Notes: generated from the sequence alone by a model not told the origin. DNA of 64,000 bases from Pseudomonas morbosilactucae (GCF_023241715.1 NZ_JALQCW010000004.1:202432-266431), one strand, 5' to 3'. Counted from the stretch's first letter, positions 28,239 through 40,086 are shown. Program-made: numbers and translations.

Positions 28239-29903
28239 TCAAGCTGAAGCCTTGTGTGCCGCGGCCTCTTGAGCCTTGGCGATTTCCTGGTTGCGCAAGA
28301 TAAAGCGCTGCAATTTGCCGCTAGGGGTTTTCGGCAATTCACTGACAAATTCGATTTCACGGGGGTACGAGTGCGCCGCCAAGCGCTTGCGCACGTGCTG
28401 GCGCAGCTCTTCGGCCAGTTCCGGCGAGGCACGGTACTGAGCGCTGAGCACGACAAAGGCTTTCACCAGTTCGGTACGCTCCGGGTCGGGCTTGCCGATC
28501 ACGGCCGTCTCGATCACCGCGGGGTGTTCGATCAGCGCACTTTCGACGTCGAACGGCCCCACGCGGTAGCCGGAGGTGGTGATGACATCATCGCTGCGAC
28601 CGACAAAGCTGATGCTGCCGTCGGGGTTCAATTCCACGGTGTCGCCGCTGAGGTAGTAGTCGCCGACGAAGGCTTTGGTCGGCGCCCCTTCATAGCCATT
28701 GAACCAGCACATCGGCGATTGCTTGCGGTCGATGGCAAGGATCCCCGGCTGCCCGGCCGGCAGTTCCTGGTACTGCTCATCCAGCACCACGATGCGATGG
28801 CCAGGCGAGGCAAAGCCGGCGCTGCCCACGTGCACCGGATGCTCCAGGCCGTGGTGGTTGCACAGCACCATGCCCAGTTCGGTCTGGCCGTAATGGTCGT
28901 GGATGACCACGCCGAGGTTGTCGGCGAACCAGCGGATCACTTCCGGGTTCAGCGGCTCGCCGGCGCTGCTGACAATGCGCAGCTTGCCCTTGATCGAGCG
29001 GGCGAACTCATCGCCACCGGCGATCAGCAAACGGTAAGCGGTGGGCGAACCGGTGAGGTTGCTGATCCCGTACTTGTTGATCACCCGGCAGGTGCTTTCC
29101 AGGGTGAAAGGGCCATCGTAGAAGGTGATCGGGTGGCCCAGGCCCAGGGGCCCGGTGACGCCGAAGTAGATACCGTAGGCCCAGCCCGGGTCGGCGACGT
29201 TCCAGAACGCGTCTTCGGGGCGCAGGTCCACGGCGTCACGGGTGTAACTCTGGAAGGCCACCACGGCCTTGAGGGGCACTGCCAGGGCTTTCGAAGGGCC
29301 GGTGGTGCCCGAGGTGAACATCAACAGGAACGGGTCTTCGCCGCTGAGCAGCACCGGTTCACAGTCGTTGGAATGGTTGGCCAGTTCGGCCCAGAAGCTG
29401 AAGTCGCCACGGACGATGCCCTGGCCCTTGGCGCCACCGACGGTGACGATGACCGGGCAGTCGGCCACTTCATTGAGTTTCGGGCGGTTGACTGCATCGC
29501 TGACCACCAGCTTGGCCCCGGAGCTGCCCAGGCGGTGCTCGATGGCCTTGGGGCCGAAAGCGGTAAACAGCGGCTGGTAGACCGCGCCGATGCGCCAGGT
29601 GGCGAGCACGGTGATCAACAGTTCAACGTTGCGTGGCAACAGGCCGGCAACCTTGTCGCCCTTTTGCACCCCTTGGGCCAGCAGGAAGTTGGCAAAGCGC
29701 GCGGCTTTATCCTGCAGTTCACTGAAGGTGTAAGTGGCGCTGCTGCCGTCGCGGCCTTCCCAGAACAGCGCGATGCGCCCTGGCAAGGCATGACGGTCAC
29801 AGCATTCGACACAGGCATTGAGCGCCGACAGGTTGCCACTCAGGGCGGCGTCGACGGTGTGTTGAAAATCGAACTGGGTGGTAGCAGACAGATAGTCGCG
29901 CAT
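28239..29903 (-). CDS. Acyl-CoA synthetase (AMP-forming)
   Basis: A 554-residue ANL-superfamily ligase. The P-loop-like motif [14 protein letters not shown], the [11 protein letters not shown] motif, [23 protein letters not shown] and the C-terminal [10 protein letters not shown] lysine are all present. It activates a short or branched fatty acid with CoA and heads the operon for its breakdown. The substrate is inferred from neighbours; medium or short straight-chain acids are also possible. A divergent or separate promoter lies in the 180 bp between this gene and the regulator at 30088. Confidence 0.88.
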   Translation of the reverse strand: MRDYLSATTQFDFQHTVDAALSGNLSALNACVECCDRHALPGRIALFWEGRDGSSATYTFSELQDKAARFANFLLAQGVQKGDKVAGLLPRNVELLITVLATWRIGAVYQPLFTAFGPKAIEHRLGSSGAKLVVSDAVNRPKLNEVADCPVIVTVGGAKGQGIVRGDFSFWAELANHSNDCEPVLLSGEDPFLLMFTSGTTGPSKALAVPLKAVVAFQSYTRDAVDLRPEDAFWNVADPGWAYGIYFGVTGPLGLGHPITFYDGPFTLESTCRVINKYGISNLTGSPTAYRLLIAGGDEFARSIKGKLRIVSSAGEPLNPEVIRWFADNLGVVIHDHYGQTELGMVLCNHHGLEHPVHVGSAGFASPGHRIVVLDEQYQELPAGQPGILAIDRKQSPMCWFNGYEGAPTKAFVGDYYLSGDTVELNPDGSISFVGRSDDVITTSGYRVGPFDVESALIEHPAVIETAVIGKPDPERTELVKAFVVLSAQYRASPELAEELRQHVRKRLAAHSYPREIEFVSELPKTPSGKLQRFILRNQEIAKAQEAAAHKASA

Positions 29904-30056
29904 CGCCAGAATCCCTCACTGTTCTTATTAGGATGGGAACCTCATGAAACCGGGGAAATACTGGCGCTAGACGCCTGGCGCGGCAATGGTCAAAGTTTTC
30001 AAGTTGCGTGACCGGTTTGGCCATGGTCACGCCGTGGCTCGCGCTGCCTGCATATG

Positions 30057-30076
30057 GCCGCCGGCTGGCCGGCGAT
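30057..30076. repeat. Probable single REP element
   Basis: GCCGCCGGCTGGCCGGCGAT resembles one degraded arm of the local REP family and sits just after the stop codon of the AraC-type regulator gene. Confidence 0.4.
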
Positions 30077-30087
30077 GAGCATCGGCC

Positions 30088-31104
30088 TTACTCGGGGTCG
30101 TTGAGGATCAGGCTGCGGTAATGCCCGGGGTTGGAGCCTGACCACTTGCGAAAGGCCTTGTAGAACGAGCTGGTATCGGCAAACCCCAGGCGCGTGGCGA
30201 TCTCGGCAAAACTGATGTGCGGTTCCGCCAGCCAGACAATCGCCAGCTCCTTGCGCACGCTGTCCTTGAGGCCCTGGTAGCTCTGGCCCTCCTCCGCCAG
30301 GCGCCGGCGCAGGGTCGAGGCCGACATGCACAGGCGCTGGGCCAGGCTCTCGGATTCCGGCCAGTGCTCGGCCGGCAATTGGCGCAGGTCGTGTTTGATG
30401 CGGCTGGCCAGGCTCTCCGGGTCGCGGTATTTGACCAGGATATTGGCCGGTGCCTGGGCCAGGAAACGCTTGAGCTCTTCCGGGCTGCGCTTGACCGGCA
30501 TGTCCAGGCAATCGGCGGCGATGATCATTCGAGTGCGCGGCCGGTCAAAGCGTAGGTTCTCGGAAAACATCACCCGGTAATCGTCGCAGAAGTCCGGCTG
30601 GGGCCCGCGCAGCTCGATGGCCAGGATCGGAATGCGCCGCCCCGCCAGCCAGCAGGCCACGCCGTGGACGATCATCCAGTAGGTGAAGTAGGTAAACGCC
30701 CGGCAGGGCTCGGGGTGTTCTTCCAGCAAGACAATTTCCGCCAGGCTCTGCTGGCGCACCAGCTGTGCCGGCAGGCGCTCGAACATCAGCGAGAGAAACC
30801 CCAACCCCGACTCCAGGGCCGACGCCACGTCCGGTTGGGCCATGGACGAACGACACAGAAACGCCAGGCTGCCGGACTTCAGGCGGCGCGGGTCCATGCC
30901 GAAAAACTCGTCGTCCAGGCGCCGAGCCAGCAGCCGCCAGAGCCGCGCATAGGCCGTGGCCGGCACCCGCACGTCGCCCTGCTGCAGCCAGGCCGGGTCG
31001 ATCCCGACCTTGTGCAGCACTTCATCGCTGGCCGCGCCCGGGGCACAGCTTTGCAGCAGTGCTTCGCGGACCAGGTGCATGGAGATGGTGTCTTTTTCCG
31101 ACAT
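30088..31104 (-). CDS. AraC family transcriptional regulator with Arabinose_bd-type N-terminal domain
   Basis: A 338-residue regulator. The C-terminal AraC helix-turn-helix pair spans about residues 235-335 (LCMSASTLRRRLAEEGQSY and EIATRLGFADTSSFYKAFRKW). The N-terminal 200 residues match the layout of OruR/ArgR-like AraC proteins with a ligand domain, not the cupin of AraC proper. It is 185 bp upstream of the acyl-CoA synthetase on the same strand, so it probably activates that operon. It is not MtlR: it points away from the mannitol operon and has the wrong domain type. Confidence 0.85.
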   Translation of the reverse strand: MSEKDTISMHLVREALLQSCAPGAASDEVLHKVGIDPAWLQQGDVRVPATAYARLWRLLARRLDDEFFGMDPRRLKSGSLAFLCRSSMAQPDVASALESGLGFLSLMFERLPAQLVRQQSLAEIVLLEEHPEPCRAFTYFTYWMIVHGVACWLAGRRIPILAIELRGPQPDFCDDYRVMFSENLRFDRPRTRMIIAADCLDMPVKRSPEELKRFLAQAPANILVKYRDPESLASRIKHDLRQLPAEHWPESESLAQRLCMSASTLRRRLAEEGQSYQGLKDSVRKELAIVWLAEPHISFAEIATRLGFADTSSFYKAFRKWSGSNPGHYRSLILNDPE

Positions 31105-31459
31105 CGAGGTTCAGTACGTCCTGCGCATCAGTGGTCTGGTGGGCCATCTTAGGCAGTGCCGGGGAAAAATCCAGTGGGCTTTTTCCCCTGTCCTATTGGC
31201 TCAAGGAATCGGACCTAAACCAATACGGATTTTTCGCCCCCAAGCCCGAGTTTTCTCTGGCCGAGCCGCGTCAGACAGACAATCTTCGGAATGGGCCCCG
31301 GCGCTATGAGTGCAAAAAAGTATCGGATCAAGTGTCACGGATGATTTGTCAGGCCGCGTTTTGAGGTCTGTAATCAGCGCACATTCTTCCTACCTCCGGA
31401 AGACACAAAAACAATAACCGTCCTTCTGTCGCCCCCTGGGCCCGGAAGAGGAGTGCACG
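31105..31459. promoter_or_regulatory. Divergent region upstream of mtlE and the AraC gene
   Basis: 355 bp without a gene. Two TGTCA motifs at 31333-31337 and 31347-31351 form a 14-bp direct repeat of the kind AraC-type activators can use; the mtlE promoter should lie downstream, around 31365-31420. A strong ribosome site AGAGGAG precedes the mtlE ATG. A true MtlR gene is not in this window, so the activator may be encoded elsewhere. Confidence 0.4.
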
Positions 31460-32770
31460 ATGAAACCCAGCGTAAAAGCCCTGCTCGTCACCACCTGCAT
31501 CACCTTCAGCGGCGTCAGCCTCGGCGCGCAAACCCTGACCATCGCCACCGTCAACAACAGCGACATGATCCGCATGCAAAAGCTCTCGAAGACCTTCGAG
31601 GCCGAGCACCCGGACATCAAGCTGAATTGGGTGGTACTGGAAGAAAACGTCCTGCGCCAACGCCTGACCACCGACATCGCCACCCAGGGCGGGCAGTTCG
31701 ACGTGCTCACCATCGGCATGTACGAAGCCGCACTCTGGGGCGCCAAGGGCTGGCTGGAACCGATGAAGGACTTGCCGGCGTCCTACGACCTGGAGGATGT
31801 GTTTCCCTCGGTGCGTGACGGGCTGTCTGTGAAGGGCTCGCTGTATGCCCTGCCGTTCTACGCTGAAAGCTCCATCACCTATTACCGCAGCGACCTGTTC
31901 AAGAACGCCGGGCTGAGCATGCCCGAGCACCCGACCTGGAGCCAGATTGGCGAATTCGCGGAAAAACTCACCGACAAGAGCAAAGAGCAATATGGCCTGT
32001 GCCTGCGCGGCAAGGCCGGCTGGGGCGAGAACATGGCGCTGATCACCACCTTGGCCAACGGCTACGGTGCACGCTGGTTCGATGAGAAGTGGCAGCCGGA
32101 ATTCAACGGCCCCGAGTGGAAAGAAGCGCTGACCTTCTACGTCGACAACATGAAGAAATCCGGCCCGCCGGGTGCCTCCAGCAACGGTTTCAACGAAAAC
32201 CTAGCGCTGTTCAACAGCGGCAAGTGCGCGATCTGGGTCGATGCCAGCGTGGCCGGCTCGTTCGTCACCGACAAGACCCAGAGCAAGGTCGCCGACCACG
32301 TGGGCTTCACCTTCGCCCCCCACGAGAAGACCGACAAAGGCACCTCGTGGTTGTACTCCTGGAGCCTGGCCATCCCCACCAGCTCCAAGGCCAAAGACGC
32401 GGCCAAGGTCTTCACCAGTTGGGCAACCTCCAAGGAATACAGCCAGTTGGTGGCCAAGACCGACGGCATCGCCAACGTGCCGCCCGGCACCCGCACATCC
32501 ACCTACAGCGATGAGTACATGAAGGCCGCGCCCTTCGCCAAGGTGACCCTGGAATCACTGAAAGTCGCAGACCCGACCCAACCCACCCTCAAGCCGGTGC
32601 CTTACATCGGTATCCAGTTGGTGACCATTCCCGAGTTCCAGGCCATCGGCACCCAGGTGGGCAAGTTCTTCTCCGGCGCCTTGACCGGCCAGCAGACGGT
32701 GGACCAGGCCCTGACCGCCGCCCAGACCACCACCGAGCGTGAAATGAAGCGTGCGGGCTACCCCAAGTAA
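31460..32770 (+). CDS. mtlE: Mannitol/sorbitol ABC transporter substrate-binding protein
   Basis: A 436-residue periplasmic binding protein of the SBP_bac_1 family with a signal peptide (residues 1-23, cut after LGA). The mature N-terminus TLTIATVNNSDMIRMQKLS is typical of SmoE/MtlE polyol-binding proteins. It captures mannitol, sorbitol or arabitol in the periplasm for MtlFGK. It is first in the operon mtlEFGKDYZ. A 139-bp gap holding a REP doublet separates it from mtlF, which would allow excess production of the binding protein. Confidence 0.93.
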   Translation: MKPSVKALLVTTCITFSGVSLGAQTLTIATVNNSDMIRMQKLSKTFEAEHPDIKLNWVVLEENVLRQRLTTDIATQGGQFDVLTIGMYEAALWGAKGWLEPMKDLPASYDLEDVFPSVRDGLSVKGSLYALPFYAESSITYYRSDLFKNAGLSMPEHPTWSQIGEFAEKLTDKSKEQYGLCLRGKAGWGENMALITTLANGYGARWFDEKWQPEFNGPEWKEALTFYVDNMKKSGPPGASSNGFNENLALFNSGKCAIWVDASVAGSFVTDKTQSKVADHVGFTFAPHEKTDKGTSWLYSWSLAIPTSSKAKDAAKVFTSWATSKEYSQLVAKTDGIANVPPGTRTSTYSDEYMKAAPFAKVTLESLKVADPTQPTLKPVPYIGIQLVTIPEFQAIGTQVGKFFSGALTGQQTVDQALTAAQTTTEREMKRAGYPK

Positions 32771-32780
32771 CCCTGCTATT

Positions 32781-32862
32781 GCAGGCGCTGGCTTGCCGGC
32801 GATCGGTCCCCAAACCTTGCATTGAAACCCCGGGGCTTATCGCCGGCCAACCGGCCCTAACG
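32781..32862 (+). repeat. REP doublet inside the mtl operon
   Basis: GCAGGCGCTGGCTTGCCGGC starts at 32781 and a degenerate inverted copy, TATCGCCGGCCAACCGGCCC, starts at 32839. The pair lies between mtlE and mtlF and can fold in the transcript. A REP in the same position of the E. coli malE-malF message protects the upstream mRNA and raises binding-protein yield; the same is inferred here. Confidence 0.8.
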
Positions 32863-32909
32863 GGTGGGCTTGTCGCGCTCGAACTTGTCTCTGAATGGTC
32901 CTGATCACC

Positions 32910-33836
32910 ATGAATACTTCCACTGCCCATGTGCAAACAACTGCCCCGGAGAAGGCGCGTAAAAGTCGCCTGGCCAACCCCGGCTGGTTCCTGGTCAGCC
33001 CCTCGGTGGCCCTGTTGCTGCTGTGGATGATCGTGCCCCTGGGCATGACCCTGTACTTCTCGCTGATTCGCTACAACCTGCTCTACCCCGGTGAAAATGA
33101 ATTCGTCGGCCTGGAGAACTTCAGTTACTTCCTCACCGACTCCGGGTTCCTCCCCGGCGCCACCAATACCCTGTTGCTGGTGGGCAGCGTGCTGCTGATC
33201 AGCGTGGTGTTCGGGGTACTGATCAGTGCCTTGCTGGAGGCCAGCGAATTCCTCGGTCGGGGCATCGTGCGGGTGCTGCTGATCTCGCCGTTTTTCATCA
33301 TGCCCACGGTGGGCGCGCTGATCTGGAAGAACCTGATATTCCATCCGGTGTCGGGGATTCTCGCCGCCGTGTGGAAGCTCTTTGGCGCCGAGCCGGTGGA
33401 CTGGCTGGCACATTACCCGCTGCTGTCGATCATCATCATTGTGTCCTGGCAATGGCTGCCCTTCGCGATCCTGATCCTGATGACCGCCATGCAGTCCCTG
33501 GACCAGGAACAGAAGGAAGCCGCGCGCCTGGACGGTGCCGGGCCCATAGCGATCTTCTGGCACCTGACCCTGCCCCACCTGGCCCGCCCCATCGCCGTGG
33601 TGGTGATGATTGAAACCATCTTCCTGCTGTCGGTGTTCGCCGAGATTTTCACCACCACCAACGGCGGCCCCGGCTACGCCTCGACCAACCTCGCCTACCT
33701 GATCTACAACCAGGCGCTGGTGCAGTTCGACGTCGGCATGGCTTCGGCCGGCGGGTTGATCGCCGTGGTGATCGCCAACATCGCGGCAATCATCCTGGTG
33801 CGGATGATCGGCAAAAACCTGACTGACCAGCCTTGA
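32910..33836 (+). CDS. mtlF: Polyol ABC transporter permease MtlF
   Basis: A 308-residue permease of the MalF/UgpA type with about six helices and the EAA loop EQKEAARLDGAGPIAIFWHLTLP. It forms the channel with MtlG. The ATG at 32910 is preferred; an in-frame GTG-like start 15 bases upstream has no better ribosome site. mtlG follows after ten bases. Confidence 0.92.
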   Translation: MNTSTAHVQTTAPEKARKSRLANPGWFLVSPSVALLLLWMIVPLGMTLYFSLIRYNLLYPGENEFVGLENFSYFLTDSGFLPGATNTLLLVGSVLLISVVFGVLISALLEASEFLGRGIVRVLLISPFFIMPTVGALIWKNLIFHPVSGILAAVWKLFGAEPVDWLAHYPLLSIIIIVSWQWLPFAILILMTAMQSLDQEQKEAARLDGAGPIAIFWHLTLPHLARPIAVVVMIETIFLLSVFAEIFTTTNGGPGYASTNLAYLIYNQALVQFDVGMASAGGLIAVVIANIAAIILVRMIGKNLTDQP

Positions 33837-33846
33837 GGTGCGCCCC

Positions 33847-34677
<831 letters not shown>

Positions 34678-34719
34678 ACCCGCCGGGTTCAACCTGAATA
34701 AGACAAGTGGAGGCCCATC

Positions 34720-35823
<1,104 letters not shown>

Positions 35824-35841
35824 TTGTCGAGAGCCCTGACG

Positions 35842-37323
35842 ATGAAATTGAACCAACGCACCCTCAGCCACCTGGCCCCTGAAGTCAAAGTGCCCGCCTA
35901 CGCCCTGGCCGATACCCGACAAGGCATCGCCCACATCGGCGTCGGCGGGTTCCACCGGGCGCACCAGGCCTATTACACCGACGCGCTGATGAACACCGGC
36001 GAAGGCCTGGACTGGAGCATCTGCGGCATCGGCCTGCGCGCCGAGGACCGCCGCGCCCGGGACGACCTGGCCGGCCAGGACCACCTGTTCACCCTGTTTG
36101 AACTGGGCGACGGCGATGACACCGAGGTTCGGGTGATCGGCGCCATCCGCGACATGCTGCTGGCGGCCGACGGCGCCCAGGCGCTGATCGACAAGCTGGC
36201 CAGCCCGCAGATCCGCATCGTCTCCCTGACCATCACCGAGGGTGGCTACTGCATCGACGACAGCACGGGCGAGTTCATGGCCCACCTGCCGCAGATCCAG
36301 CATGACCTGGCCCACCCCAACCAGCCGCAGACGGTGTTCGGCTTTCTCTGCGCGGCACTGGCTAAACGCCGGGCCGCCGGGACCCCGGCCTTTACCCTGA
36401 TGTCCTGCGATAACCTGCCGCACAACGGCGCGGTGACCCGCAAGGCGCTGCTGGCTTTCGCTGCCCGGCGCGACGCCGACCTGCACGATTGGATCGCCGC
36501 CCATGTGAGCTTTCCCAATGCCATGGTCGACCGCATCACCCCTATGACCAGTGGCGCCCATCGCCTGCAACTGCACGACCAGCACGGCATCGACGACGCC
36601 TGGCCGGTGGTCTGCGAACCCTTTGTGCAATGGGTACTGGAGGACAAATTCGTCAGCGGTCGCCCGGCCTGGGAGCGAGTCGGCGTGCAGTTCACCGATG
36701 ACGTCACGCCCTATGAAGAGATGAAGATCAAACTGCTCAACGGCAGCCACCTGGCCCTGACCTACCTGGGGTTTCTCAAGGGCTACCGGTTTGTCCACGA
36801 GACCATGAACGACCCGCTGTTTGTCGCCTATATGCGCGCCTACATGGACCTCGACGTGACCCCGCAACTGGCGCCGGTGCCGGGCATCGACCTGACGGAC
36901 TACAAGAACACCCTGGTCCAGCGTTTTTCCAACCAGGCGATTGCCGACCAGTTGGAGCGGGTCTGTTCCGACGGTTCGTCGAAGTTTCCCAAGTTCACCG
37001 TGCCGACCCTCAACCGCCTGATTGCGGACGGCCGCGACACCGAGCGCGCAGCTCTCGTCGTGGCGGCCTGGGCCCTGTACCTCAAGGGCGTGGACGAACA
37101 AGGCCAGCACTACAGCATCCCTGACCCGCGGGCCGAGTTCTGCCAGGCGCTGGTGGCCGACGATCAACTGCTGACCCAGCGCCTGCTGGGGGTGGAAGAG
37201 ATTTTCGGCACCGCCCTTGTGCAGTCGCCTGCATTTGTCGCCGCGTTCGAGCGCTGCCTGGCCAGCCTGCGCGAGCATGGCGTGAGCGGGACCCTGGAGC
37301 GGCTGCTGGCGCGCCCCCAGTGA
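35842..37323 (+). CDS. mtlD: Mannitol 2-dehydrogenase
   Basis: A 493-residue NAD-dependent long-chain polyol dehydrogenase that oxidises mannitol to fructose (and arabitol to xylulose). From the ATG at 35842, the catalytic set falls at K295, N300 and H303 in EEMKIKLLNGSHLA, which is exactly the numbering known for the P. fluorescens enzyme; this decides the start against a TTG 18 bases upstream. NAD-binding HIGVGGFHRAHQ is at residues 31-42. Confidence 0.96.
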   Translation: MKLNQRTLSHLAPEVKVPAYALADTRQGIAHIGVGGFHRAHQAYYTDALMNTGEGLDWSICGIGLRAEDRRARDDLAGQDHLFTLFELGDGDDTEVRVIGAIRDMLLAADGAQALIDKLASPQIRIVSLTITEGGYCIDDSTGEFMAHLPQIQHDLAHPNQPQTVFGFLCAALAKRRAAGTPAFTLMSCDNLPHNGAVTRKALLAFAARRDADLHDWIAAHVSFPNAMVDRITPMTSGAHRLQLHDQHGIDDAWPVVCEPFVQWVLEDKFVSGRPAWERVGVQFTDDVTPYEEMKIKLLNGSHLALTYLGFLKGYRFVHETMNDPLFVAYMRAYMDLDVTPQLAPVPGIDLTDYKNTLVQRFSNQAIADQLERVCSDGSSKFPKFTVPTLNRLIADGRDTERAALVVAAWALYLKGVDEQGQHYSIPDPRAEFCQALVADDQLLTQRLLGVEEIFGTALVQSPAFVAAFERCLASLREHGVSGTLERLLARPQ

Positions 37324-37357
37324 GCGGCCGGCACGGGCATTGTGGGCAGGAGGTGCC

Positions 37358-38854
37358 ATGAGTACACACGGGTTGTTTCTTGGTATCGACTGCGGCACTC
37401 AAGGCACCAAGGCGCTGATCCTCGACCCCGCCAATGGCCGGGTGCTGGGCCAGGGCGCGGCGCCCCACAGCCTGATCAGCGGCGCCAATGGCCGTCGCGA
37501 ACAGGACACAGAAGAGTGGCTGCAGGCCTTTGCCAGCGCCACGGCCCAGGCCCTGCAAGCCGCCGGCGTCAGCGGCCAGGAGATCCTCGGCATCGGCGTC
37601 TCCGGGCAGCAGCACGGCCTGGTGCTGCTGGACGAACAAGGCCGGGTGCTGCGCCCGGCCAAGCTCTGGTGTGACACCGAGTCCAGCGAACAGAACCAGC
37701 GTTTGTTGGATGACCTGGGGGGCGAGCCCGGCTCCCTGGAGCGCCTTGGGGTGGTGATCGCGCCAGGCTATACCCTGTCGAAACTGCTCTGGACCCGGGA
37801 GCAGCACCCCGAGGTCTTCGCGCGTATCGCGCACATCCTGCTGCCCCATGACTATTTGAATTTCTGGCTCACGGGCCGCGCCTGCAGCGAATACGGCGAC
37901 GCCTCGGGCAGCGGTTATTTCAATGTGCGCAGCCGGCAGTGGGACCTGGCGCTGCTGCAACACATCGACCCCAGCGGCCGCCTGGTGGCCGCGCTGCCGC
38001 CGTTGCTGGAAGCCGATCAGGCCGTGGGTACAGTACGGCCGGAAATCGCCCAACTGTTGGGCCTCAACCCCCAGGCACTGGTGGCCAGCGGGGGCGGCGA
38101 CAACATGATGGGGGCCATCGGCACCGGCAATATCCAGCCGGGTGTGATCACCATGAGCCTGGGTTCCTCGGGCACGGTCTACGCCTTCGACACTGCGCCG
38201 CGGGTCAGCTCCCAGGGCGCGGTGGCGACGTTCTGCTCGTCCAGCGGCGGCTGGCTGCCACTGATCTGCACCATGAACCTGACCAATGTCACGACCCTGG
38301 TGCGCGAGCTGTTCGACCTCGACCTGGCGGCCTTCAATCAACTGTTGGCCACCGCCCCCATCGGCGCCGACGGCGTGTGCATGCTGCCCTTCCTCAATGG
38401 CGAACGGGTGCCCGCCCTGCCCCATGCCACCGGCAGTCTGCTGGGCCTGACCCTGGACAACCTGACCCGGGCCAACCTGTGCCGGGCGGCGGTCGAGGGT
38501 ACCACCTTCGGCCTGCGTTACGGCCTGGACCTGCTACGGGAAAACGGTTTGCAGAGCCGCAGCATCCGCTTGATCGGCGGCGGCTCGAAAAGTCCGCTGT
38601 GGCGACAGATGGTCGCCGATATCATGCACACCGAGGTGGTCTGCACCGAACACAGCGAGGCCGCCGCCCTCGGCGCGGCGATCCAGGCCGCCTGGTGCCA
38701 GGCCCGCCACAGCGGACAGGCCTTGAGCCTGGAAACCCTGTGCGAGCGCTGCGTCAGCCTCGACCCGGCCAGCCTGACCCGGCCGATCGCGGCCAATGTG
38801 GCGGCCTATCAAACGGCGTATGAACGTTATCGACAACATGTCGCAACCCTTTGA
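37358..38854 (+). CDS. xylB: Xylulokinase
   Basis: A 498-residue FGGY-family sugar kinase (MtlY in the mtl operon). The N-terminal ATP loop LGIDCGTQGTKALI, the GVSGQQHGLV substrate motif, and the C-terminal LIGGGSKSPLWRQMVADI adenosine motif are intact. It phosphorylates xylulose formed from arabitol. The ATG at 37358 follows an AGGAGG ribosome site by four bases. The fructokinase gene follows after seven bases. Confidence 0.93.
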   Translation: MSTHGLFLGIDCGTQGTKALILDPANGRVLGQGAAPHSLISGANGRREQDTEEWLQAFASATAQALQAAGVSGQEILGIGVSGQQHGLVLLDEQGRVLRPAKLWCDTESSEQNQRLLDDLGGEPGSLERLGVVIAPGYTLSKLLWTREQHPEVFARIAHILLPHDYLNFWLTGRACSEYGDASGSGYFNVRSRQWDLALLQHIDPSGRLVAALPPLLEADQAVGTVRPEIAQLLGLNPQALVASGGGDNMMGAIGTGNIQPGVITMSLGSSGTVYAFDTAPRVSSQGAVATFCSSSGGWLPLICTMNLTNVTTLVRELFDLDLAAFNQLLATAPIGADGVCMLPFLNGERVPALPHATGSLLGLTLDNLTRANLCRAAVEGTTFGLRYGLDLLRENGLQSRSIRLIGGGSKSPLWRQMVADIMHTEVVCTEHSEAAALGAAIQAAWCQARHSGQALSLETLCERCVSLDPASLTRPIAANVAAYQTAYERYRQHVATL

Positions 38855-38861
38855 AGAGCGA

Positions 38862-39806
38862 ATGACTATGTATCTGGTGTGTGGTGAGGCGCTGTTCGAT
38901 TTTTTCAGCAGTGAAGAGGCAATCCCCCAGGCGGCCAAGGTTAATTACCGGGCGATTGCCGGCGGTTCGCCGTTCAACGTGGCCGTGGGCCTGCGGCGCC
39001 TGGGGGTGGACGCTGGCCTGTTCGCCGGGCTGTCCGAAGACTTTCTCGGCGCTCGCCTGCGCCAGGTGTTGCAGGACGAAGGCGTGCGCAATGACTACCT
39101 GTGGACCTTCAGCGCGCCCACCACCCTGGCCATGGTGGCCGTGGGTGCCGACGGATCGCCCCATTACAGTTTCCGCGGCGAAGGCTGCGCCGACCGGCAA
39201 CTGCAACGGGAGCATCTGCCGACCCTGGGCCCTGAGGTCCGCGGGCTGCATGTCGGCTCGTTTTCCCTGGTGGTGCAACCCATCGCCGACACCTTGCTGG
39301 CCCTGGTCCAGCGCGAGGCTGGGCAGCGCCTGATCAGCCTCGACCCCAACGTGCGGCTCAACCCCCAGCCGGATATCCACCTGTGGCGGCAACGGATCGG
39401 CGAACTGGTGGCCTATGCCGACCTGATCAAGGTCAGCGATGAGGACCTGAGCCTGCTCTACCCCGGGCAAGCGGTCGAAAGCGTGATTGGCGGCTGGTTG
39501 CAGCAGCGTTGCCAATTGGTGTTCCTGACCCGGGGCGGCCTGGGCGCCACGGTGTTCAGCCGGGCCCATGGCAGCTGGTCGGTGCCAGCGCGCAAGGTAA
39601 CCATTGCCGACACCGTGGGCGCGGGCGACACCTTCCAGGCCGCGCTGATCGCCTGGCTCACCGAGCAGGGTCTGGACTCCATCGAGGGCCTGCAGAGCTT
39701 GAGCCGGGAACAGATCGACGCCCAACTGCAGTTCGCCGTGGCCGCCGCCGCGCTGACCTGCGGCAAGACCGGGCCGGACTTGCCCTATCGTCAGCAGTTA
39801 CGCTGA
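38862..39806 (+). CDS. mtlZ: Fructokinase (PfkB family carbohydrate kinase)
   Basis: A 314-residue ribokinase-family enzyme with the N-terminal glycine motif AGGSPFNVAVGLRRLG and the anion-hole/catalytic-base motif DTVGAGDTFQAALIAWL. It phosphorylates fructose made by mannitol dehydrogenase. The start at 38862 has an AAGAG site at the right distance; the ATG at 38868 is the alternative. Last gene of the mtl operon. Confidence 0.92.
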   Translation: MTMYLVCGEALFDFFSSEEAIPQAAKVNYRAIAGGSPFNVAVGLRRLGVDAGLFAGLSEDFLGARLRQVLQDEGVRNDYLWTFSAPTTLAMVAVGADGSPHYSFRGEGCADRQLQREHLPTLGPEVRGLHVGSFSLVVQPIADTLLALVQREAGQRLISLDPNVRLNPQPDIHLWRQRIGELVAYADLIKVSDEDLSLLYPGQAVESVIGGWLQQRCQLVFLTRGGLGATVFSRAHGSWSVPARKVTIADTVGAGDTFQAALIAWLTEQGLDSIEGLQSLSREQIDAQLQFAVAAAALTCGKTGPDLPYRQQLR

Positions 39807-39914
39807 ACAGCACAAATAACCACGAAGTTGTAACGCTGCATGACCCGGGGTTGCCCCCAACCTCGGGAAATCCGCTGTATTGAAGGCAATCAACATCAGC
39901 TCTTTGTCTTGCGC

Positions 39915-39934
39915 AGCCCCGGAAAAACGGGGCT
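39915..39934 (+). terminator. Stem-loop after the mtl operon
   Basis: AGCCCCG and CGGGGCT with loop GAAAAA. No T-run follows, so it is either a weak terminator or a 3-prime stabilising hairpin. Confidence 0.45.
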
Positions 39935-40007
39935 CTCAGCGAACCACCAGGCCTCTTCCCCGAGCCAATTTCGACCGTTCCCTGGCCCCTCATACAGCGA
40001 ATCAACC

Positions 40008-40024
40008 ATTAATCGTCGGTTAAT
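40008..40024 (+). promoter_or_regulatory. PmrA-like direct repeat upstream of first DUF2790 gene
   Basis: ATTAAT-CGTCG-GTTAAT: two TTAAT half-sites 11 bp apart, as in the PmrA/BasR consensus CTTAAT-N5-CTTAAT. The box ends 112 bp before the ATG at 40136. An equal copy stands at the same distance from the second DUF2790 gene. Confidence 0.55.
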
Positions 40025-40086
40025 CGAAAAAACCAATAGTGCCCCGGACCGCGCCACTCACTGTCTCGACGACGGTGCTGGCCGCT

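Noticed and set aside
28254..30011. 585-residue plus-strand open frame opposite the acyl-CoA synthetase
   Set aside because: Antisense shadow; the minus-strand product has all ANL motifs.
30088..31104. AraC-type gene as mtlR
   Set aside because: Orientation, N-terminal domain type and proximity to the acyl-CoA synthetase favour a fatty/branched acid regulator.
16111..32862. REP repeats as a CRISPR array
   Set aside because: Copies are few, palindromic, scattered and not separated by regular spacers.
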